This document shows, piece after piece, positions 26,563-35,534 of a DNA stretch of 64,000 nucleotides. This DNA is from Desulfofundulus salinus. GTDB taxonomy: Bacteria; Bacillota; Desulfotomaculia; Desulfotomaculales; Desulfovirgulaceae. The position numbers were made by a program, and so were the translations under genes. Location: NCBI RefSeq assembly GCF_003627965.1, contig NZ_RBWE01000001.1:2271328-2335327 (forward strand). Reading direction: 5' to 3'. Positions within the stretch are counted from its first letter, which is position 1. Every line of letters starts with the position of its first letter. The notes beneath the pieces were generated by a model that saw only the letters and a program-made list of their open reading frames with translations, was not told the origin of the DNA and made no database searches.

Positions 26563-26763
26563 TCACATCGTGCCCGGCCTATTGACGATGCCCTGCAGAA
26601 TGTCGCCGTTAACGCCCACCACCTCGGGCGTCTTCAGTTCGTTTTCACGGTACGTGTGTACTTCCAAATCGCGATCTACCGTTAGGCCGAAGAGCCTGTC
26701 CAAAACTTTAACCAGAATGATCCGCGTATACTGATCCTTGGAAACGTCGCTCTTCCCAGGAAC
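26563..26763 (-). pseudogene. cheW C-terminal fragment
   Basis: A minus-strand open stretch encoding about 67 residues, with TRIILVKVLDRLFGLTVDR, LEVHTYRENELKTPEVV and GVNGDILQGIVNR. This matches the second half of a CheW scaffold (iivV.v.g..vGLlVDrv.Ev, then P......v.GI). The N-terminal half is missing: an in-frame stop lies just upstream and the region overlaps the neighbouring YkgJ-like gene. There is no start site. It is best read as a decayed cheW that once sat before the MCP gene. Confidence 0.6.
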
Positions 26764-27445
26764 TCAGCACTTTAAATAAAGGGCGGCCGAAAATAAACAA
26801 CTCGAACTCCTCACGCAATCCCAGTTCCTTTATGGCGTAAACACGTATGGCCAGGTCTTTACGGACAAGCTCATCCAGCCTGGCCAGGGTTTTCGATTTA
26901 TCCGTTCCCCGGGACAGGTTGGAGAGCAACTCTTCAACCTCCTGGCAGGGACATTCCCGCTCATGCATCTCGATAACCTCAAGAATCGGGTCCCGGGGGT
27001 TGATAATGTCGGCGCGTACGATGGTGTTTCTGCCCACCACGCCTTCCAGCGCCGAGGTATCCCAGCATTTTAAAAGCCGGCATTCCAGCAGGCGGTGCTC
27101 GTAAATGGTGCACGCAGAGCTTTTTTCATCAAAAAAGCAGCAGGACCATTCCTTCCCTTTCCCGCGTACCTTGACCAGTTCCCGCGGTGCCGGTTTGAGA
27201 GCGTCCAGGAGTGGATCGAACACCAATTCACCCTTCCTGATGGTTATCAAGTCCTGATGCCCTACATATCCAGCCAAAAGGAGTTCCTTGTCTTCATGGT
27301 GGAGAGTCGGGCCGCCTTTCAAGCAACAGGTGCCACAACGTATACAGGAGTCCCTGTTAATTTTTTGCACCTTCTTTCTGCAAAATGTTGTTGCAAAAGG
27401 TCTTTTTACTTTTATTCGCTTCTTTGCCGGAAAATCCTTGAACAA
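26708..27445 (-). CDS. YkgJ-type cysteine-cluster protein
   Basis: A 245-residue protein of the YkgJ/Fli zinc- or iron-chelating family. The N-terminal cluster is CIRCGTCCLKGGP, followed by CCFFDEKSSACTIYEHRLLECRLLKCW. These are the spaced Cys residues of the family, whose biochemical role is poorly defined. A C-terminal extension has ECPCQEVEELLSNL and an alpha-helical tail. Start is uncertain: TTG 27445 has a poorly spaced site, and a GTG at 27370 lies closer to the Cys cluster. It is divergent from prkA. Confidence 0.75.
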   Translation of the reverse strand: MFKDFPAKKRIKVKRPFATTFCRKKVQKINRDSCIRCGTCCLKGGPTLHHEDKELLLAGYVGHQDLITIRKGELVFDPLLDALKPAPRELVKVRGKGKEWSCCFFDEKSSACTIYEHRLLECRLLKCWDTSALEGVVGRNTIVRADIINPRDPILEVIEMHERECPCQEVEELLSNLSRGTDKSKTLARLDELVRKDLAIRVYAIKELGLREEFELFIFGRPLFKVLSSWEERRFQGSVYADHSG

Positions 27446-27452
27446 CTCCCCC

Positions 27453-27513
27453 GCCCGGGTGCATATATTGTCGGCTGACGGATTCTTCTACCAGCCCCGG
27501 GTGCATATAATGT
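27453..27513 (+). promoter_or_regulatory. Direct repeats and possible sigma-E promoter of prkA
   Basis: CCCGGGTGCATATATTGT and CCCGGGTGCATATAATGT recur 42 bases apart, with one mismatch, about 70-130 bases before prkA. The second contains CATATAAT, one base from the sigma-E -10 consensus CATACAAT; the -35 is weak. B. subtilis prkA is transcribed by sigma-E, which makes the reading plausible. Confidence 0.35.
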
Positions 27514-27579
27514 ACTACTCAACACTGGGAATGTACAAATCCGGCTTGTGGATCTGTTCCACGGCAAAGGAGTGAGACT

Positions 27580-29475
27580 ATGGACTTCCTGAAGAGGCTG
27601 GAAGAACACCGGTCCCTGGAAAAGGAACTGGCCTGGGAGGGTACATTCCAGGAGTATTTGCAGATAGTTAAGGAACGTCCCTGGGTATGCCAGCTTGCCC
27701 ACGCCCGGATCTACAACATGATCAAGGACGCCGGGGTAGAAGAGATAGATGGTGTTAAGCGCTATAAATTTTTCTCCAGTGAACTCTTCGGCCTGGATAG
27801 GACCCTGGAAAAACTGGTGGAGGAATACTTCCACCCGGCCGCCCGGCGGCTGGACGTGCGCAAGCGCATCCTCTTGCTGATGGGACCGGTGAGCGGCGGC
27901 AAATCCACCCTGGTGGCCATGTTAAAGAGGGGCCTGGAGCAGTACAGCCGCACCGACCGGGGGGCCCTTTACGGCATTAAAGGTTGCCCCATGCACGAAG
28001 AACCCCTGCATTTAATCCCCAGGGAGCTGAGGCCGGAATTTGAGAAGGAATACGGCGTTTACGTGGAAGGTGAGCTCTGCCCCTACTGCCGCATGATGCT
28101 GGAAACGGAATACGACGGCAGGATTGAAAATGTAAGAGTGGAAAGGATTTTCCTGTCTGAAGAAAACCGGGTGGGCATAGGCACCTTCACTCCTTCCGAC
28201 CCCAAGTCCCAGGACATTGCCGACCTCACCGGCAGCGTGGACTTCTCCACCATTGCTGAGTACGGTTCAGAGTCGGACCCCCGGGCCTACCGGTTTGACG
28301 GCGAGCTGAACATTGCCAACCGGGGCATCATGGAGTTTCAGGAAATGCTAAAATGTGACGAAAAATTCCTGTGGAACCTCCTAAGTCTTTCCCAGGAAGG
28401 AAACTTCAAGGCCGGCCGTTTTGCCCTGATCTACGCCGACGAAATGATCGTGGCCCACACCAATGAAAACGAGTACAAGGCCTTTATCAGCAACAAGAAA
28501 AACGAAGCCCTGCATTCCCGCATCATTGTCATGAAGATTCCCTACAACCTGCGGGTAAGCGATGAAGTCAAAATTTACGAAAAACTCATCCGCCAGAGCG
28601 ACCTGAAAGACATTCATATTGCTCCCCACGCCCTGCGGGTGGCGGCCATCTTCTCCGTTCTCTCAAGGCTGAAGGATAGCAAGAAACAGGGCATGGACAT
28701 CGTGAAAAAGATGAAGCTCTACGACGGCGAGGATGTGGAAGGCTTCAAGCAAAAGGACGTTACCGAACTGCAAAATGAAGCGCCGGAGGAGGGCATGAGC
28801 GGAGTGGACCCCCGCTATGTGATCAACCGCCTTTCCTCAGCCCTCATCCGCACCTCCACCAGGTGCATTAACGCCCTGGATGTGCTGCGGGCGCTGAAAG
28901 ACGGGCTGGACCAGCACCCTTCCATCACCAGGGAAGAGAAGGAGCGGCTTTTAAACTTCATCTCGATAGCCCGCAAGGAATACGACGAGATGGCCAAAAA
29001 GGAAGTGCAGAAGGCCTTCGTCTATTCCTACGAAGAGTCGGCCCGGATACTCTTCGACAACTACCTGGACAATGTGGAGGCCTATTGCAACGGAACCAAA
29101 TTAAAAGATCCCATTACCGACGAAGAACTGGATCCCGACGAAAAATTGATGCGCTCCATTGAGGAGCAAATCGGCGTGTCCGAAAACGCGAAAAAGAGCT
29201 TCCGGGAGGAAATTCTCATCCGCCTGTCCAGTTATGCCCGCAAAGGTAAGAAATTCGACTACACCTGCCACGAAAGGCTGCGGGAAGCGGTGGAGAAGAA
29301 ACTGTTTGCCGATTTGAAGGACGTGGTCAAAATCACCACCTCCACCAAGACTCCCGATGCCGAACAGCTCAAACGCATCAACGAGGTCAGCAACAAGCTC
29401 ATTTCCGAGTACGGGTACTGTGCCGTCTGTGCCAACGAACTGCTGAAGTATGTGGGAAGCCTGTTGAACCGCTAG
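27580..29475 (+). CDS. prkA: PrkA serine protein kinase (AAA+)
   Basis: A 631-residue PrkA/YeaG family protein, linked to sporulation in bacilli and stress in enterobacteria. It has an N-terminal AAA+ domain with Walker A GPVSGGKST (residues 102-110). A putative zinc site CPMHEEP with CPYCRMM, a Walker B-like FALIYADEM, HSRIIVMKIPYNLR and a C-terminal kinase-like domain follow. ATG is preceded by AAAGGAG. yhbH follows 11 bases downstream, the standard prkA-yhbH pair. The third usual member, spoVR, is at 10850-12295 on the other strand. Confidence 0.95.
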   Translation: MDFLKRLEEHRSLEKELAWEGTFQEYLQIVKERPWVCQLAHARIYNMIKDAGVEEIDGVKRYKFFSSELFGLDRTLEKLVEEYFHPAARRLDVRKRILLLMGPVSGGKSTLVAMLKRGLEQYSRTDRGALYGIKGCPMHEEPLHLIPRELRPEFEKEYGVYVEGELCPYCRMMLETEYDGRIENVRVERIFLSEENRVGIGTFTPSDPKSQDIADLTGSVDFSTIAEYGSESDPRAYRFDGELNIANRGIMEFQEMLKCDEKFLWNLLSLSQEGNFKAGRFALIYADEMIVAHTNENEYKAFISNKKNEALHSRIIVMKIPYNLRVSDEVKIYEKLIRQSDLKDIHIAPHALRVAAIFSVLSRLKDSKKQGMDIVKKMKLYDGEDVEGFKQKDVTELQNEAPEEGMSGVDPRYVINRLSSALIRTSTRCINALDVLRALKDGLDQHPSITREEKERLLNFISIARKEYDEMAKKEVQKAFVYSYEESARILFDNYLDNVEAYCNGTKLKDPITDEELDPDEKLMRSIEEQIGVSENAKKSFREEILIRLSSYARKGKKFDYTCHERLREAVEKKLFADLKDVVKITTSTKTPDAEQLKRINEVSNKLISEYGYCAVCANELLKYVGSLLNR

Positions 29476-29486
29476 GGGTGAGGCTG

Positions 29487-30641
29487 ATGTCCGGAAAATA
29501 CATAATCTCCCGGGAAGACTGGTCGCTGCACCGCAAAGGGGAGATTGACCGGCAGCGTCACCAGGAGAAGGTCCGGGAGGCCATTAAGAAAAACCTGGCG
29601 GACATAGTCAGCGAAGAAAGCATCATAATGTCGGATGGGAACAAAGTGATCAAGGTTCCCATCCGATCCATAGAGGAGTACCATTTCCGGTTTGACCGGG
29701 GGAAAATGAAGCATGCCGGCCAGGGCGACGGCAAGAGCAAGGCAGGAGACGTACTGGGCAGCGATCCCCAGCAGGGGGGAGGAAAGGGCAAAGGTGGGGC
29801 CGGTGAGGAACCGGGCGTGGATTATTATGAAACCGACATCACCATTGATGAACTGGCCGAACTGATCTTTGAGGACCTGGGCCTGCCCAACCTGGAACAG
29901 AAGAAAAAACCCGAACTGGCTTCCGAATCGGTGGAATTTAAAGACGTCCGCAAAATGGGCATTTCCAGCAACATCGACCGTAAACGGACCATCTACGAGG
30001 CCATTAAACGCAATGCCCTGCAGGGCAAAAAAGGCCTTTCCACCATCACCAGAGACGACCTGCGCTACAAAACCTGGGATGTCACCTTCAAGTACGAATC
30101 CAGCGCCGTGGTCCTGGCCATGATGGACACTTCGGGCAGTATGGGGCCCTTTGAGAAATACATTGCCCGCAGCTTCTTTTTCTGGATGGTGCGGTTTTTG
30201 CGCACCAAATACCAGAATGTACAGATTGTTTTCCTGGCCCACCACGTGGAGGCCAGGGAAACCAGCGAAGAAGAGTTTTTCACGAAGGGAGCCAGCGGCG
30301 GCACCCGCTGCTCATCGGTCTACAAGCTGGCCCTGGAGATCATTGAAAACCGTTTCCCGCCCCAGGACTACAACATTTATGCCTTTCACTTTTCCGACGG
30401 TGACAACCTGGCCTCGGACAACGAAAACTGTGTTAAGCTGGTCAATGAGCTCTTGAAGGTGTGCAACCTGGTGGGTTATGGAGAAATCGAAGGGCCGTAT
30501 TATTATACCAGCACCCTGCGTTCGGCTTACAAGAAGATCGTCAATCCCAGATTCGTTTCCATTACCATTAAGGACAAAAAGGACGTTTATCCCGCCTTGA
30601 AAAAATTTTTCAGTGTGGCACCGGAGCAGGTGAGACATTAG
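29487..30641 (+). CDS. yhbH: YhbH/YeaH sporulation protein (DUF444, VWA domain)
   Basis: Conserved partner of PrkA. A basic N-terminal part (IISREDWSLHRKGEID) and a Gly/Lys-rich linker lead to a von Willebrand A domain with the MIDAS motif DTSGSM (about residues 214-219), the TKGASGGTRCSSVY threonine loop and FHFSDGDN. The ATG at 29487 fits the GGGGTGAGG site; a GTG nine bases earlier is possible. It is cotranscribed with prkA, and its transcript ends at the hairpin that follows. B. subtilis YhbH is a sigma-E-controlled protein needed for proper sporulation; mechanism unknown. Confidence 0.93.
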   Translation: MSGKYIISREDWSLHRKGEIDRQRHQEKVREAIKKNLADIVSEESIIMSDGNKVIKVPIRSIEEYHFRFDRGKMKHAGQGDGKSKAGDVLGSDPQQGGGKGKGGAGEEPGVDYYETDITIDELAELIFEDLGLPNLEQKKKPELASESVEFKDVRKMGISSNIDRKRTIYEAIKRNALQGKKGLSTITRDDLRYKTWDVTFKYESSAVVLAMMDTSGSMGPFEKYIARSFFFWMVRFLRTKYQNVQIVFLAHHVEARETSEEEFFTKGASGGTRCSSVYKLALEIIENRFPPQDYNIYAFHFSDGDNLASDNENCVKLVNELLKVCNLVGYGEIEGPYYYTSTLRSAYKKIVNPRFVSITIKDKKDVYPALKKFFSVAPEQVRH

Positions 30642-30663
30642 GTGTCGGGAGCATAATTAAAAT

Positions 30664-30692
30664 GCCGCCCCACACAGGGCGGCGTTTCATTG
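30664..30692. terminator. Bidirectional terminator between yhbH and ubiD
   Basis: GCCGCCC, six bases, GGGCGGC followed by GTTTCATT on the plus strand and by ATTTTAATTAT on the minus strand. It separates two convergent genes. Confidence 0.75.
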
Positions 30693-30696
30693 CGCA

Positions 30697-32049
30697 TCAG
30701 TCCCCCAGGTATTCCTCAAGCCTGATCTTTTCAAAACCCGGGATTTTAATTTTTTCGAAACGTTCCGCCGGGGCACCAAGCGGCACAGTTGCATCAATGC
30801 CCATTTTATCACTCACGCCGTCATCGCTGGAAGGATCGAGTTTGTTTCCATGCGCTCCAGAAATTATGATCACATCTCTACTGGCCTGGCAACGGGTAGC
30901 AATGGCCCATTCCACATCTTCGGAGTTAAAAATATCTACGTCTTTATCTACAACTACTACATGCTTAATTTCCGCACTGCTGGCAAAGGCGGCAAACATG
31001 GCATTTTTAGCCTCTCCTTCGTTTTTCTTATCGATGGCGATAACAGCATGGTAGCGGCATGTGCCTCCGGGTGTTAAGTGCACTGCCTGAACCGCAGGGA
31101 CTGCCTGCTTGACGATTTGGAAAAGACCCGCCTCCCGCGGAATAGCTCCCAACAGCAAATGCTCCTTTGTCGCTGCCACGATGGTCTGATAGATTGGCTG
31201 ACGTCTGCAGGTAACAGCCTCAATAACAATTACGGGTTTTTTGCTGGCAGGCCCGTAATACTTCGGATACTCACCGAAGGGCCCTTCCATTTCACGCACC
31301 CCGGGCAGCAACCGCCCTTCTAAGACTATTTCTGCATGTGCCGGTACTTCTACATCCACTGTTTCACACTTGACTAACTGAAGGGGCTCTCCATGAAGGG
31401 CACCGGCAATTTCCAGTTCATCGACCCCAGGGGGTGTAATTGCCTGTGATGCCAGCAAGGTAAGGGGATCTGCACCGATAACCAGTGCGACTTCCAGCGG
31501 CTGATCGTTTTCTTCCGCTTTTTGGAACATATGCCACAGGTGGCGGGGTAAAATTAGGATACCCAGTTTGTTTGGACCCAGCACCTGAAGCCTGTGGATG
31601 GAAACATTACGAACCCCAGTTAAAGGGTCTTTGGCAATAAGAAGAGCGGCAGTAATATACGGCCCGGCATCCTTCTCGTGGTGGGTCGGAATAGGAAGCA
31701 TAGAAACAAGGTCAAAATGATCCCTTATGATAACCTCTTTGACTGGAGCCTGTTCCCTATTGATGAGACGGCACGGTACGGGATTGGCTTGAGCCCCGGC
31801 AAATTTAGTCACTACTTCAGCTATGCTTACACCCATAGCTTCGGCAATCATCTGCCTGGTGGACAATATGCCGGCTACTACGGGCATGGAATAGCCTCTC
31901 ACTTTTTCAAACTTGACCGCCCACTGCCCGTCGGCCTTCTTGGCCACGGCAGCCAGTTCGAAAACCGGGTCAACTTCCCTTTTGACTTTCTTCATATACC
32001 CCCTGGTTTCCAGCGCTTCCAACCAGCTGCGAAGAGTACGGTAACTCAT
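30697..32049 (-). CDS. UbiD-family (prenylated-FMN) decarboxylase
   Basis: Non-oxidative, reversible decarboxylase/carboxylase of unsaturated or aromatic acids that needs prenylated FMN. The family residues are visible in SIHRLQVLGPNKLGI (conserved Arg region), REMEGPFGEYPKYYG (catalytic Glu-Arg network) and HLTPGGTCRYHAVIAI. The MSYRTLRSWL start at 32049 is typical of UbiD proteins; the frame runs on to 32172. It is about 450 residues. It is 19 bases downstream of an Fe-ADH gene in the AOR operon. No ubiX-like flavin prenyltransferase is present. Substrate unknown: an aromatic or alpha,beta-unsaturated acid is likely. Confidence 0.9.
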   Translation of the reverse strand: MSYRTLRSWLEALETRGYMKKVKREVDPVFELAAVAKKADGQWAVKFEKVRGYSMPVVAGILSTRQMIAEAMGVSIAEVVTKFAGAQANPVPCRLINREQAPVKEVIIRDHFDLVSMLPIPTHHEKDAGPYITAALLIAKDPLTGVRNVSIHRLQVLGPNKLGILILPRHLWHMFQKAEENDQPLEVALVIGADPLTLLASQAITPPGVDELEIAGALHGEPLQLVKCETVDVEVPAHAEIVLEGRLLPGVREMEGPFGEYPKYYGPASKKPVIVIEAVTCRRQPIYQTIVAATKEHLLLGAIPREAGLFQIVKQAVPAVQAVHLTPGGTCRYHAVIAIDKKNEGEAKNAMFAAFASSAEIKHVVVVDKDVDIFNSEDVEWAIATRCQASRDVIIISGAHGNKLDPSSDDGVSDKMGIDATVPLGAPAERFEKIKIPGFEKIRLEEYLGD

Positions 32050-32068
32050 TGTAATCATCCTCTTCCCT

Positions 32069-33223
32069 TCATAAAGCCTTCCGCAGTATGGCCATGATAT
32101 CTTTTTCCGTAACCACTCGAGGATTAAACTTGAGCATACCATGTCCCATGGCATCCTTAGCCATACCTTCAATCATATCCCCGGTTACTCCCACTTCTTC
32201 CAACCTGCGCGGCAAGGAAATGTCTTCCACCAGCTCGCGTACGGCTTTAACTGAACGCAAAGCCGCTTCTCTTAGACTCAAGCCCTTGACGTCCTCGCCC
32301 AGGGCAATCGCTATTTTGCTAAACTTTTCCATTCTGGCCATCGCGTTAAACTCCATTACATAGGGCAGGAGAAGACCTACCGCCATCCCGTGGCTCACAT
32401 GCGCGTGCCCGCTCAAAGCTGCTCCGATGGAATGGGTAAGGCCCAGCAAGGAATTATTGAACGCCATGCCGGCCAACAAACTGCCTAAAGACATTTTGGT
32501 ACGTGCTTCTTTATCACTTCCGTCAGCCACCGCGGTTCTAAGGCTTTCTCCTATGAGTTCAATAGCCTTTAAAGCGAGCGCTTCAGCAGGCGGCTGTGCC
32601 TTGAGGGAGACATAGGTTTCTACGGCATGGGATAGGGCATCAATCCCGCTCGCCGCGGTTACGGACGGTGGAGCCGTCAACGTAAGGAGCGGATCAACCA
32701 CGGCAACTTCCGGAGCCAAAAAGGGGCTTGCAATGGTTATTTTTATGTTATTTTCCCAATCCGAGAGAACGGCAAACGTCGTAACTTCGCTACCTGTACC
32801 GGAAGTCGTAGGAATTGCTATCAGGGGTGTGACCGGAGCTCTGGGAACCTTGTTTACACCGGCATAGTCCCTGATATGACCGCCGTTCTCTACTATAATT
32901 CGGGCCCCCTTTGCCGTGTCAATCGGACTACCCCCGCCAACTGCTAATATTAAATCACATTTGTTTTCCTTAAAGCATGAAGCACAACGATGAATGGTCT
33001 CCAGGCCCGGATCCGGTTCAACATCATCGAAGACCACATTTTCTATTCCTGCGTCGCTTAAAACCTTTTCAACTTTTTCCAGAATCCCGGCTTTCACAAC
33101 TCCCTGATCCGTAACAATTAGAACACGCCTCGCATTGTAGTCGCGACACCTGTCATCAATGCCGGACACAACATTGGCCCCAAAACAAACTGTGGTCTTC
33201 AGCTGGAACGTAAATGCTTCCAT
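32069..33223 (-). CDS. Iron-containing alcohol dehydrogenase
   Basis: Group III, NAD(P)-dependent alcohol dehydrogenase of 384 residues. It has the nucleotide-binding GGGSPIDTAKGARI, AIPTTSGTGSEVTTFAV and the metal-ligand segments SGIDALSHAVETYVS, LGLTHSIGAALSGHAHVSHGMA. The ATG at 33223 has a GGAGGGG site. It is 31 bases after the AOR gene and probably interconverts the AOR aldehyde with its alcohol. It is one of three paralogues in the window (others at 39789 and 52266). Confidence 0.93.
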   Translation of the reverse strand: MEAFTFQLKTTVCFGANVVSGIDDRCRDYNARRVLIVTDQGVVKAGILEKVEKVLSDAGIENVVFDDVEPDPGLETIHRCASCFKENKCDLILAVGGGSPIDTAKGARIIVENGGHIRDYAGVNKVPRAPVTPLIAIPTTSGTGSEVTTFAVLSDWENNIKITIASPFLAPEVAVVDPLLTLTAPPSVTAASGIDALSHAVETYVSLKAQPPAEALALKAIELIGESLRTAVADGSDKEARTKMSLGSLLAGMAFNNSLLGLTHSIGAALSGHAHVSHGMAVGLLLPYVMEFNAMARMEKFSKIAIALGEDVKGLSLREAALRSVKAVRELVEDISLPRRLEEVGVTGDMIEGMAKDAMGHGMLKFNPRVVTEKDIMAILRKAL

Positions 33224-33254
33224 TTGAACTACCCCTCCCTCTCTCAGTAAGGTT

Positions 33255-35102
33255 CTAAAAAATAAAATCACCCAGTCCCAATCTTTCTAATGTTTCTCGA
33301 GTGGGAATACCGTCCTCATCCCAGCCACGGGCGGCATAATACTCGTCAAGCATCCTGTCCAGGGGGGGTAAATTTTCAGCGGCTCCCCCGCAGCCCCGTT
33401 TCTGTTTAAGGATGCGGGGCGGTAGAATATCATCCTTGCGGCTGATGCCACATTTTACGTTGTAAAAGCGCTTCAAGTTGAATATCCTTTCTCCGGTTTC
33501 CATGAGTTTTTCCGGAGTAAAGTCAAAGCCCGTACCTAACTTGACCCATTCAGCCAGATCCTTTATTCCGATACCGCCAAACAACAAAAACTTACATAAT
33601 GCCAGCGAGTCAAAAACACTCATGAGATTTTGAGTGAGGGCCACAAGTTTCCCTTTCCCCTCAACAGAAAACCGGTCAAGCGGTTCGCTGAACCCAAACT
33701 CAGGCATGGCCACGTTGCGCTCAAAGGCATGGCTAAACCCTTCTAGATGACAGGCCCCCCTGTTTGCAGTAGCATATCCGAGAGCTATGCTATTGTACGC
33801 CCTTGGGTCGTGGGCCGGGAAACCCATACCCTTGACATGGATGGCAAATTCTTTTGCTTCCGGACCTAATCCGTTAAGTAAAGTCTTAAATCCCCCGGCC
33901 AGGACGGCACCAAAGCCCTTGTTTTGCCCAATCTGGTGAATGAGTTCAATTAAAATCCCGGGGTCGCCCCACCGCAAAACCAGGCCGCCTGTTTCTTCCT
34001 TCCCAATAACACCGCGCTCAAATGCTTCTATACTGAAAGCAATCAGATTCGCTGCATCTATGGTGTCTATGCCGTAACGGTTGCAAAGTTCGTTGGCATA
34101 GCAGATGGCTTCCAGGTTATCTATGAGGCAGGACCCCCCCATTAGGCCAAGAGTTTCATACTCGGGGCCACCGCCGTTAACTCCCTTATATGGCCCACTG
34201 GTAATGTTTACCCGGCGCCCGCAACCTATAGGGCAACCTGCGCAGTGGAAGCGACCGCTGAGTACAGTTTCAGCCATCCGTGGACCGCTAATACTTTTTG
34301 CTCCTTCTTCCCACTTTCCATCCCGCCAGTTTCGCACGGGGAAATCGCCTATTTGTTCGCAGGGTATTACCAGACCTGGCGTACCGAACTCTCTGAGAGC
34401 CTTAGTTTTTTCTTTAATCCTTTTTACAGCCTCTCTTACTTTGGCTTTCAGTTCTTCCTCGAAGGCCAGGGCCGGTTTTCTTGTTCCCCGCACTGCAAGA
34501 GCTTTTACGTTCTTGGAACCTGCAACTGCCCCAAGGCCGCAACGTGCCGCCGCCCGCCCTTCTTTACCATCGGTAAAAAGTCCGGCGATTCTAACCAAAC
34601 GTTCACCTGCAGGGCCAATAGCACACACCTGGGCACCAGGATGTAATTCCTGTAGTCTCTCCGCGGTTTGATAAGTATCCAGCCCCCAGAGTTCCGCGGC
34701 ATCCCTTATTTCTACCCCGCCTTCGTTTATCCAGAGATACACCGGAGAACCGGCCTTCCCCAGCAATACTAAACCATCGTAGCCGGCCCGTTTCAGCTCT
34801 CTGCCCCAGCTACCTCCCACACTGGCCTCTCCCCAGATCCCCGTTAGCGGTGACTTGCCGACTACCGAATGCCGCCCCGAAGACGGCACAACCGTCCCTG
34901 TAAGGGGTCCCGTAAAAAATCCCAGGACATTATTCTCTCCAAGGGGATCTGTTTGGGCACCAGTATTCTTCGCTAAAGTAACGGCGCCAAAACCGCTGCC
35001 TCCCAGCCATTTGGAAGCAAAATCATCATCAGTTTCTTCTAACCACCATTTCTTTTCAGTTAAATTAACCCACAAAATCGTACCTGTATAACCATGTTTC
35101 AT
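33255..35102 (-). CDS. aor: Aldehyde:ferredoxin oxidoreductase 1 (tungstopterin type)
   Basis: AOR-family enzyme that oxidises aldehydes to acids with ferredoxin, or reduces acids. The N-terminal AOR_N domain has YTGTILWVNLTEKKW, SGRHSVVGKSPLTGIWGEA and GPAGERLVRIAG. The 4Fe-4S cysteines are in CAGCPIGCG (near residue 290), and the fourth in LALCKFLLFGG (near 500). It ends with a helical domain. ATG 35102 lies nine bases after AAGGTGAG. It is preceded by a MoaD-like gene and followed by Fe-ADH and ubiD. It is only distantly similar to the second AOR at 37339. Confidence 0.93.
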   Translation of the reverse strand: MKHGYTGTILWVNLTEKKWWLEETDDDFASKWLGGSGFGAVTLAKNTGAQTDPLGENNVLGFFTGPLTGTVVPSSGRHSVVGKSPLTGIWGEASVGGSWGRELKRAGYDGLVLLGKAGSPVYLWINEGGVEIRDAAELWGLDTYQTAERLQELHPGAQVCAIGPAGERLVRIAGLFTDGKEGRAAARCGLGAVAGSKNVKALAVRGTRKPALAFEEELKAKVREAVKRIKEKTKALREFGTPGLVIPCEQIGDFPVRNWRDGKWEEGAKSISGPRMAETVLSGRFHCAGCPIGCGRRVNITSGPYKGVNGGGPEYETLGLMGGSCLIDNLEAICYANELCNRYGIDTIDAANLIAFSIEAFERGVIGKEETGGLVLRWGDPGILIELIHQIGQNKGFGAVLAGGFKTLLNGLGPEAKEFAIHVKGMGFPAHDPRAYNSIALGYATANRGACHLEGFSHAFERNVAMPEFGFSEPLDRFSVEGKGKLVALTQNLMSVFDSLALCKFLLFGGIGIKDLAEWVKLGTGFDFTPEKLMETGERIFNLKRFYNVKCGISRKDDILPPRILKQKRGCGGAAENLPPLDRMLDEYYAARGWDEDGIPTRETLERLGLGDFIF

Positions 35103-35117
35103 ATCCACCAGCTCACC

Positions 35118-35363
35118 TTAACCTCCCATAGGCTGTAGCATAATCCATGCCTCCATGTCTTTGTCAATCAGGTCTTCATAACCAACTATTTTGTTGCCGG
35201 CAAGAATCATTACCTGGTCCCGGCCATATTTATCTATGTTGCTTCGCTCAGCAATTAAACTGACTAAATCCCTCACGGTACTATTTCGAGGCATATCTAA
35301 CTCGACCTCTGCAGTATCGTCACAGAACTTAAAAGGTGCAAGCAGCTTAACTTTTACTTTCAC
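35118..35363 (-). CDS. MoaD/ThiS-like ubiquitin-fold protein 1
   Basis: An 81-residue beta-grasp protein ending in the diglycine of sulfur carriers (QPMGG). It probably serves pterin (tungsto/molybdo-cofactor) sulfuration for the adjacent AOR. GTG 35363 gives the usual MoaD length. An ATG at 35390 directly follows the stop of the small Cys-rich ORF (TAAATG), so translational coupling to a longer form is possible. Such MoaD-like genes next to AOR genes are common in anaerobes. A second, different one is at 36727. Confidence 0.82.
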   Translation of the reverse strand: MKVKVKLLAPFKFCDDTAEVELDMPRNSTVRDLVSLIAERSNIDKYGRDQVMILAGNKIVGYEDLIDKDMEAWIMLQPMGG

Positions 35364-35390
35364 AGCAAGATGACCCCTTACCACAACCAT

Positions 35391-35501
35391 TTAGTGGTTA
35401 AACTGGGCACGCTCTAATCGCCCGGCCAGATTGCTACACGCCGCACCCGCAGGGCACTCCCCTACTTTGGGACAAATTCCGGAAGGAAAGCATTGACTCA
35501 T
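35391..35501 (-). CDS. Small cysteine-rich peptide in the AOR operon (36 aa)
   Basis: ATG at 35501, stop TAA at 35391, immediately followed by an ATG of the MoaD-like gene. Four cysteines occur at positions 4, 10, 16 and 22, each separated by exactly five residues (SQCFPSGICPKVGECPAGAACS). The ribosome site is weak (CCAGGATTAC). The regular Cys spacing suggests metal binding or a redox peptide; no family recognised. It may be a real small protein or a chance frame. Confidence 0.45.
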   Translation of the reverse strand: MSQCFPSGICPKVGECPAGAACSNLAGRLERAQFNH

Positions 35502-35534
35502 GTAATCCTGGCTAACTAGAAACAAAAATACTTA

